From: DATJPR01 sp963752915
GTDB taxonomy: Bacteria; Bacteroidota; Ignavibacteria; UBA10030; UBA6906
NCBI GenBank assembly: GCA_963752915.1
Contig: CAVVZZ010000002.1
Coordinates: 1 to 64,000 of the forward strand
DNA: 64,000 bases
Direction of reading: 5' to 3'
Below, in pieces: positions 58,703-64,000 of this stretch (its first letter is position 1; the number at the start of each line of letters is the position of its first letter). The translations under genes were made by a program, and so were the position numbers. The notes beneath the pieces were generated by a model. That model was given only the letters and a program-made list of their open reading frames with translations. It did not search any database and was not told the origin of the DNA.

Positions 58703-59251
58703 TCATGCATGCTGAAGCTCCGCCATCTCCATCCCCCTCTTCAGGGCTTCTTCGTTCAGCGGGAGGAGATGATGGTACCGTTCGGGCAGGACCTTCCGGA
58801 GCGCCTCCATGACCGCATCATTGCCGACGACATGCGCGCGTGCAAGGAAGGCACCAAGAACGATCATGTTCATGATCTTCGTATTCTTCATCTTCACCGC
58901 TTCCTCACTTGCAGCGATCGGAAGCAGCGTGATGTCCGTTCTGGTCGGAGGCTTCACAATATTGGTCGAATCATAGATCAACGTCCCGCCCGCCCTGACG
59001 GCAGACTCGAACTTGTCGAGCGAAGGTTGATTGAGCGCGATCACCGTATCGAACACCGTGATGATCGGAGAGCTGATCTTCCGGTCGGAAACGATGACAA
59101 TGCAATTTGCCGTGCCTCCGCGCATCTCGGGGCCGTACGACGGCATCCAGGTGATTTCCTTCCCCTCAACCACGCCGGCGTACGCGAGGGTCATCCCCAT
59201 GGACAGGACACCCTGGCCGCCGAAACCCGCAATGAGAAGTTCATGCTTCAT
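58703..59251 (-). CDS. 2-oxoacid:ferredoxin oxidoreductase, gamma subunit
   Basis: The small subunit of a four-part 2-oxoacid:ferredoxin oxidoreductase, 182 residues. HELLIAGFGGQGVLSMG is the signature, followed by EITWMPSYGPEMRGGTANC, which carries the conserved PSYGPE-x-RGG. The reaction turns a 2-oxoacid plus CoA into acyl-CoA, CO2 and reduced ferredoxin and can run in reverse. Gene order on this strand is ferredoxin - alpha - beta - gamma, as in 2-oxoglutarate (Kor) and branched-chain (Vor) oxidoreductases. Confidence 0.94.
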   Translation of the reverse strand: MKHELLIAGFGGQGVLSMGMTLAYAGVVEGKEITWMPSYGPEMRGGTANCIVIVSDRKISSPIITVFDTVIALNQPSLDKFESAVRAGGTLIYDSTNIVKPPTRTDITLLPIAASEEAVKMKNTKIMNMIVLGAFLARAHVVGNDAVMEALRKVLPERYHHLLPLNEEALKRGMEMAELQHA

Positions 59252-59278
59252 GTTGTTCCTCGTTTCTTCAAATGCGTG

Positions 59279-60052
59279 CTACTTGGGAGCTTTGATATCC
59301 CCCGGGGGATACAGCGGGAACATGTTTTCTTCCATCCACTTGTTCGACTGAAGCGGAGTCATCTTCCACCCGGAGGGACAGTTCGAAACGACTTCGATGA
59401 AGCACGTGCCCCGGTGTTCTTTCTGAAATTGGAATGACCGGGTGACCGCCTTCTTCAAATGACGGACAGCGGTCGCGCTGTGGACCGACGTCCGCGTCAC
59501 GTAGTACGTCCCCGGAAGTTGCGCCACGATATCAGCCATCTTGATCGGGAACCCGGCCGTCTCAACGTTGCGCCCGGTCGGCGAAGTCGTTGTTTTCATC
59601 CCGAGCAGCGTGGTGGGGGCCATTTGTCCGCCCGTCATCCCGTAGATCGCATTGTTGATGAACACGATGAGGATGTTTTCGCCGCGGTTGCACGTATGGA
59701 TGGTTTCGGCAGTCCCGATCGCCGCGAGATCGCCGTCACCCTGGTACGAGAACACCATCTTCGATGGGAGAACGCGCTTGATCGCCGTCGCAACGGCGGA
59801 CGCGCGACCGTGTGCGGCCTCCTGCATGTCGATGTCGAGGTAGTTGTAGGCGAAGACCGAGCATCCGACCGGCGCAACACCGATCGTCTCCTGCTGGATC
59901 CCCATTTCTTCGACGACTTCCATCAGAACTCTGTGGACGACGCCATGCCCGCAGCCGGGACAGTAGTGCAGCCGGGTATCGGTCAGTGTTGAAGGGCGTC
60001 GATACACAACTTCGAGCTCTCCGGTTGCCTGTTCAACAAGGGTTGGTTCCAT
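59279..60052 (-). CDS. 2-oxoacid:ferredoxin oxidoreductase, beta subunit (TPP-binding)
   Basis: The thiamine-diphosphate subunit, 257 residues. HYCPGCGHGVVHRV supplies cluster-binding Cys, VGCSVFAYNYLDID another, and YQGDGDLAAIGTAETIH is the TPP motif (GDGD ... N). The VNNAIYGMTGGQMAPT-like segment (FINNAIYGMTGGQMAP) is typical of the Vor/Kor group. Its ATG stands two bases beyond the alpha-subunit stop. Confidence 0.94.
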   Translation of the reverse strand: MEPTLVEQATGELEVVYRRPSTLTDTRLHYCPGCGHGVVHRVLMEVVEEMGIQQETIGVAPVGCSVFAYNYLDIDMQEAAHGRASAVATAIKRVLPSKMVFSYQGDGDLAAIGTAETIHTCNRGENILIVFINNAIYGMTGGQMAPTTLLGMKTTTSPTGRNVETAGFPIKMADIVAQLPGTYYVTRTSVHSATAVRHLKKAVTRSFQFQKEHRGTCFIEVVSNCPSGWKMTPLQSNKWMEENMFPLYPPGDIKAPK

Positions 60053-60053
60053 A

Positions 60054-61158
60054 TCAGCAGGCCTCCGCAGGTTGATTGACAGTCGTGGCGATCGTCCGTT
60101 GTAGTGCGACGACGACTTCCTCGGGAGAGGGGATGACGCCTCCCATGCGCCCGTAGAATGACACGGGGACCTTGCCGTTCACCGCCAGCCGGACATCTTC
60201 CACCATCTGTCCGGAATTCATCTCGACGGTAAGAAATCCCTGGACACGGCGTGCAAGGCCTGCGACGACCTTGGAGGGATACGGGAACAGCGTGATCGGC
60301 CTCAGGAGGCCGGCTTTGATTCCCTCTTCACGCGCCAGCTCGACTGCGCGATGACCGATCCGTGCCGCCATGCCGTAGGCGACGATGATCCATTCGGCGT
60401 CATCGGTCTGAACTTCTTCCCACCGGGTTTCTTCTTCCGCCATGCGCCGGTATTTTTGCTGCAGGCGGAGATTGATCTGCTCCATTTTCTCCGGCTCGAT
60501 GTGGAGCGACGTGATGATATTGCGCGGCCGGTCCGGGGTCTTTCCCGTGGTTGCCCAGGGCTTCGGAACGATGTGCTCCCGCGGATCGTATGCCGGAAAT
60601 GTCACGCGTTCCATCATTTGCCCGAGGGCGCCATCGGCAAGGATCATGACGGGATTCCGCCATTTGTCGGCCAGATCGAACGCACGGAATACGAAGTCGG
60701 CCATTTCCTGCACGCTCGACGGGTGCCAGGACGAGAAGATGATAGTCACCGTGCCCTCCCCCCTTGACGGCCTGGAAATAGTCGCCCTGAGACGGTTGGA
60801 TCGTCCCGAGTCCCGGTCCGCCGCGGTTCACATTAACAATGAGGCAGGGAAGTTCGGCGCAGGCGATGTAAGAGATTCCCTCCTGCATCAGGCTGATCCC
60901 CGGGCTCGAGGAGGACGTCATCACTCTCTCCCCTGCTCCCGCGGCGCCGTACACCATATTGATGGACGCAACCTCACTTTCCGCCTGGAGGACGATCATT
61001 CCCCTCTGCCTTCCCTCATCAGCAAGATATTCCAGGATCTCCGATTGCGGCGTAATGGGATAACCGAAATATCCCTTGCACCCGGCGCGGATCACTGCCT
61101 CGGCGAGTGCTTCATTGCCTTTCATAATCTGAAGGTCAGACACGAGTGTCCCTTTCAT
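60054..61158 (-). pseudogene. 2-oxoacid:ferredoxin oxidoreductase, alpha subunit with a one-base frameshift
   Basis: The alpha subunit in two frames. The first (start 61158) reads LQIMKGNEALAEAVIRAG, GYPITPQSEILEYLAD, EVASINMVYGAAGAGERVMTSSSSPG and ends its homology at HLLVLAP near 60725. The second resumes with SSVQEMADFVFRAFDLADK and continues to the true C-terminus at 60054. The junction contains a GGG run (60721-60723, plus strand); one base too many there explains the break, since the family reads LAPxSVQEM. Corrected length is about 367 residues, as expected. Because no domain is missing, either a recent frameshift or an indel at a homopolymer in the sequence is likely. Confidence 0.87.
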
Positions 61159-61189
61159 AATAGTGACGGAGCAAGCACGACAGTCCGTC

Positions 61190-61483
61190 TTACTGCTCTG
61201 AAGAATTGATGGTCAGGCTGATATCGTTCGCAACCTTGCTGATTTGCGCGACCGGGACCCGTTGCTTCTTTTTGCTTTCGCGATAGACGGTGATGACGGC
61301 ATCGGGACACACCAGCGCACAATTGATGCAACCGGTGCAATTGTCCTTCACCAGAACCGCGTAATGATACCCCTGTCCATTGATCCGCGGCGACAGCGCA
61401 AGGCTCTCCTGCGGGCACGCGGCAATGCACAGTTCACATCCTTTGCAATTTTCGATTTCGAACGTAACATTTCCATGTATCAT
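61190..61483 (-). CDS. 2-oxoacid:ferredoxin oxidoreductase, ferredoxin-like delta subunit
   Basis: A 97-residue protein with two [4Fe-4S] motifs, CKGCELCIAACPQ and CTGCINCALVCPD. The ATG at 61481-61483 follows AGGAGG by 5 bases, which sets the start; the longer frame above it begins in the preceding gene. It passes electrons from the alpha/beta core to soluble ferredoxin. It is first among the four oxidoreductase genes and lies 10 bases after the CoA-transferase stop. Confidence 0.93.
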   Translation of the reverse strand: MIHGNVTFEIENCKGCELCIAACPQESLALSPRINGQGYHYAVLVKDNCTGCINCALVCPDAVITVYRESKKKQRVPVAQISKVANDISLTINSSEQ

Positions 61484-61493
61484 CAGGACCTCC

Positions 61494-62828
61494 TTACAAA
61501 TAATGACGCTCCCGCGCGAACGATTCGAGTTCATCGCGGAATTTCGGATGAGCGATGCTGATCAACAATTCAGTGCGTTTCTTCACGGTCATCCCGTGCA
61601 GGTTGACGACACCGAATTCTGTGGCGACGTAGTGCACATCTCCACGCGTCGTCGTCACCCCGGCGCCCTCACGGATCCGGGGGACAATCCTCGAAATCGA
61701 TCCGCCTTTCGCCGTTGACGGGAGAGCGATGATCGGTTTCCCGCCCTCCGACTTGGCCGCGCCACGGATGAAGTCCACCTGGCCACCGAAACCGCTGAAG
61801 AAGTTATATCCCATCGAGTCGGCGACAATCTGCCCCGTCAGGTCAATCTCGATGGCGGAATTGATCGCCACCATTTTCCTGTTGCGCGCAATCGTGAAGG
61901 GGTCGTTGGTAAACTGTGTCGGCCGGAATTCCATCGCAGGGTTGTTGTCGACAAAATCGAAGAGCGCATGGGACCCGAGAACGAAGGAGGTCACGATTTT
62001 TCCCGGAAGAAGCGTCTTTTGCTGACAGGTGATAACGCCCTTCTCGACGAGAGGAATGATGCCGTCCGACACCATTTCTGAGTGGACCCCAAGGTGTTTC
62101 CGGTCTTCCAGGAATTTGACGACCGAGTCGGGAATGCGGCCGATCCCCAGCTGGAGTGTCGAGCCGTCTTCGACCAGCCCCGCCACGTGCGCACCGATAC
62201 GCCGGTAGACTTCGTGTTCCTCCGGCGTCTCCTCCCCCTCGACCTGGGGAAGCTCCTGGAGCGGCTCATTCACTTCGACACAGTAGTCGAGTTTGCTCAC
62301 GTGGATAAAGCAGTCGCCAAGGGTCCGCGGATTGTTCGGATTGACCTGGGCGATTACGATCCGCGCGACTTCTGTCGCCGCCTTGGTGCACTCGACCCCG
62401 ACGCCGAAACTGCAATACCCGTGCTCATCGGGCGGCGAGACCTGAATCAACGCGACATCAATGGGGTACCGCCGGCTGTAGAGAAGGTCAGGGATCTCGG
62501 ACAAGAAGATGGGGGTGAAATCGGCCCTGCCTTCGCAGACCGCCTTCCGGACATTCTTCCCGATGAAGAACGCATTGTGGCGGAAATGGCCCTCCATTTC
62601 CGGCCGGACATACGCCGCTTCACCGACACCGAGAAGATGACACACGTCGACGTTATGCAACTCTTCGTAGCGGGAGACCATGGCATCGACAAGGACCTGC
62701 GGGACGGCGCAGCCGGGGTGGATATAGACACTGTCCCCGGACTTGATGGCGGACACTGCTTCTGCGGGAGAAACGAATTTCCAGTCGAATTTCTTTTTGA
62801 CGGTTTCTGAGATTCGGTTGTAGAGCAT
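61494..62828 (-). CDS. Acetyl-CoA hydrolase / 4-hydroxybutyrate-type CoA-transferase (class I)
   Basis: A 444-residue class I CoA-transferase. DSVYIHPGCAVPQVLVDAM is the N-terminal part, VSPPDEHGYCSFGVGVECT follows, and Glu251 in HLGVHSEMVSDGI is the catalytic carboxylate. GFGGQVDFIRGAAKSEGGKPI is the CoA-binding Gly-rich loop. Family members act on acetate with succinyl-CoA, 4-hydroxybutyrate, butyrate or propionate. In this context succinyl-CoA:acetate or propionyl-CoA:acetate transfer would fit. The gene stands between the PLP-enzyme gene and the oxidoreductase. Confidence 0.92.
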   Translation of the reverse strand: MLYNRISETVKKKFDWKFVSPAEAVSAIKSGDSVYIHPGCAVPQVLVDAMVSRYEELHNVDVCHLLGVGEAAYVRPEMEGHFRHNAFFIGKNVRKAVCEGRADFTPIFLSEIPDLLYSRRYPIDVALIQVSPPDEHGYCSFGVGVECTKAATEVARIVIAQVNPNNPRTLGDCFIHVSKLDYCVEVNEPLQELPQVEGEETPEEHEVYRRIGAHVAGLVEDGSTLQLGIGRIPDSVVKFLEDRKHLGVHSEMVSDGIIPLVEKGVITCQQKTLLPGKIVTSFVLGSHALFDFVDNNPAMEFRPTQFTNDPFTIARNRKMVAINSAIEIDLTGQIVADSMGYNFFSGFGGQVDFIRGAAKSEGGKPIIALPSTAKGGSISRIVPRIREGAGVTTTRGDVHYVATEFGVVNLHGMTVKKRTELLISIAHPKFRDELESFARERHYL

Positions 62829-62846
62829 GAAGATCCTGTCGAGTGT

Positions 62847-64000
62847 TCAGTGGGTGATCGCGAACGACGCCTGGAGATCATGGATGATATCTTCCGGTCG
62901 TTCCAGTCCGATCGAGAGACGGATGCCTCCGGGATCAAGTCCTTTGGCAATCTGCTCGCCCCCTGGAATGGCGGAATGCGTCATGGACCCGGGATGTTCG
63001 ATCAATGTCCGGATGTTTCCCAGGCTCACTGCAAGCGTGATGCAATACGAGCTCTTGGCAATGGAGTTAATAAAATGTTCCGCTCGGCTGAGCGATTCCT
63101 CGGGGGTCTTGCCGCGCATGATGAAATAGACCATGCACCCCGGCGCGAACTTGCCGTCGAAGTCCACCATCTGGCGCATCGCAAGATCGCGTTGCGGGAA
63201 ATCGGGGAGACCGGGGTAGCGGACGGTCCCGACATCTTCGCATGTCGTCAGGAATTCGGCGACCTTCAGTGCGCTTTGCTGCATCTGGCGCATCCGGACA
63301 GGCAGGGAAGGAAGACCCTGGACCAGGACCGGCCAGGCGCTTTTTGCGGACAGCACCCCGCCGAAGTCTTTCCGGAACAGCATGAGCATGTCCTTGCTCC
63401 ACTGCGGACCGATAACAACGCCCCCGATATCCGTCCCGAACCCGCCGATCGCTTTCGTCAGAGAATGCACGACAAAGTCAATGCCGAGTGTGATCGGCCG
63501 CTGGCAAAAGGGCGAGGCAAATGTGCTGTCGACGACCGTGAACAGGCGGTCGTCCTTTCCGCGCTGCCTGTTGATGTCCGCCGTCATCGCAGCGACGGCG
63601 CTGAGGTCCACGAGCCGCAGCGTGGGGTTCACCGGCGATTCCGTATAGAGAACGCGCGTCCGCGGGGTGATGGCCGCCCGGACTTCATCCAGATTGCCGA
63701 AATCCACAAACGTCGTCGAGATCTTCAGGCGCGGATACCAGTTGGTCAGCAACGAGTAGGTGCAGCCGTACAGCATTTTGTCGGCGACAATTTCGCTCCC
63801 GGTCCCGGTCAGGATGCCGAGGACGCCGGAGATGGCTGCCATCCCGCTGGCAAAGGAGACGGCGATATCGCCGCATTCGGCGCCCGCCAGGTTCTCCTCC
63901 AGCATGTCTTTGTTGGGTTCTCCCAGGCGGTCATAAATGTAAATGGGTGCGCGGCTGGTGACCTTGACCTCGGCACTCGAGTGGGCGAATTCCATGAAGC
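62847..64000 (-). CDS. Cystathionine / methionine gamma-lyase family PLP enzyme, 5' end cut by the window
   Basis: A fold-type I PLP enzyme of the Cys/Met metabolism family. The frame is open to the window edge; the Met at 63993-63995 is internal by homology, because the family has 40-60 residues before YIYDRLGEPNKDMLEE. FASGMAAISGVLG is the phosphate-binding region, YTESPVNPTLRLVD follows, and Lys181 (from that Met) in VHSLTKAIGGFG binds PLP. Members include methionine gamma-lyase, cystathionine gamma-synthase and beta- or gamma-lyases. SLTKAIGGFG is an uncommon variant of the usual SxTKYxGGH. Methionine gamma-lyase would release 2-oxobutyrate, a substrate for the adjacent oxidoreductase, but this is inference. 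Confidence 0.85.
   Translation of the reverse strand, partial: FMEFAHSSAEVKVTSRAPIYIYDRLGEPNKDMLEENLAGAECGDIAVSFASGMAAISGVLGILTGTGSEIVADKMLYGCTYSLLTNWYPRLKISTTFVDFGNLDEVRAAITPRTRVLYTESPVNPTLRLVDLSAVAAMTADINRQRGKDDRLFTVVDSTFASPFCQRPITLGIDFVVHSLTKAIGGFGTDIGGVVIGPQWSKDMLMLFRKDFGGVLSAKSAWPVLVQGLPSLPVRMRQMQQSALKVAEFLTTCEDVGTVRYPGLPDFPQRDLAMRQMVDFDGKFAPGCMVYFIMRGKTPEESLSRAEHFINSIAKSSYCITLAVSLGNIRTLIEHPGSMTHSAIPGGEQIAKGLDPGGIRLSIGLERPEDIIHDLQASFAITH

Noticed and set aside
1..64000. tRNA, rRNA, insertion sequences, integrases or phage genes
   Set aside because: No cloverleaf-like segment, rRNA stretch, transposase motif or attachment-site pair was recognised on either strand.

Overview
The window reads as a chromosome segment of a Gram-negative bacterium of the FCB superphylum (Bacteroidota / Chlorobi / Ignavibacteria side), with fairly high GC. 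The main evidence is the fused LpxC-FabZ enzyme and the envelope gene order uppS - bamA - two ompH/Skp-like genes - lpxD - lpxC/fabZ - lpxA. The three-subunit succinate dehydrogenase with one cytochrome b subunit and the short-form LeuC/LeuD pair fit the same assignment. I found no rRNA, tRNA, CRISPR array, insertion sequence or phage gene. Both ends cut through genes: a gamma-glutamyltranspeptidase on the left and a PLP-dependent gamma-lyase-family gene on the right.

Layout. 0-7 kb: ggt (+), then on the minus strand dinB-like, surE, a secreted glycosidase-like protein, panB and a lipoate-protein-ligase relative. 7-15 kb: lipid A and outer-membrane biogenesis operon (minus strand), starting at a divergent promoter region near 14.9 kb. 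15-22.6 kb (+): ybaB, recR, two small lipoproteins, ftsX, sdhCAB and a polytopic membrane protein. 22.9-28.8 kb (+): a 1205-residue TPR protein, an unknown Pro-rich protein and obgE. 28.9-31.5 kb (+): an OmpR-type two-component system and a PepSY-like secreted protein. 31.5-38 kb (-): an RND / adaptor / TolC efflux operon and a secreted beta-propeller. 38.4-39.7 kb (+): a lipoprotein and a DUF2007-type protein. 39.9-44.3 kb (-): cobalt-type ECF transporter genes cbiM-cbiQ-cbiO behind a glycerate kinase and a class II aldolase. 44.5-50.5 kb (-): ECF sigma factor, receiver-only protein, a 1325-residue multi-PAS kinase and a NarL-type regulator. 50.9-52.9 kb: hemN and an OsmC-like gene. 52.9-64 kb (-): a metabolic cluster with leuD, leuC, a class III CoA-transferase, an HMG-CoA-lyase-like gene, an isocitrate/isopropylmalate dehydrogenase relative, two mini ferritin-like proteins, a four-subunit 2-oxoacid:ferredoxin oxidoreductase, a class I CoA-transferase and the PLP enzyme.

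Three things stand out. First, ten places carry degenerate tandem arrays of 7-bp (sometimes 8-bp) units. The unit differs from place to place but the period is the same, and most arrays start at, or within about 25 bases 3' of, a stop codon; some even encode the last or first residues of proteins. Second, the promoters of the two-component system, the PepSY-like gene and the beta-propeller gene share one exact layout: two TTTCAT-like half-sites 11 bp apart, then 10 bp, then a TAC(A/C)TT -10 box, with no usable -35. This looks like the binding site of that response regulator and defines a small regulon. Third, the right-hand cluster could run a reversible route between pyruvate plus acetyl-CoA and 2-oxobutyrate/propionyl-CoA through citramalate, although a plain oxidative TCA segment explains part of it. 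Two genes in that cluster (the lyase and the oxidoreductase alpha subunit) carry single-base frameshifts that keep their catalytic residues, so these may be recent lesions or base-call errors.

Core promoters matching a TTGACA / TATAAT-like pattern with a 17-bp spacer can be read upstream of several operons and are listed individually. All functional names come from reading the translated sequences against known family motifs; no database search was run.
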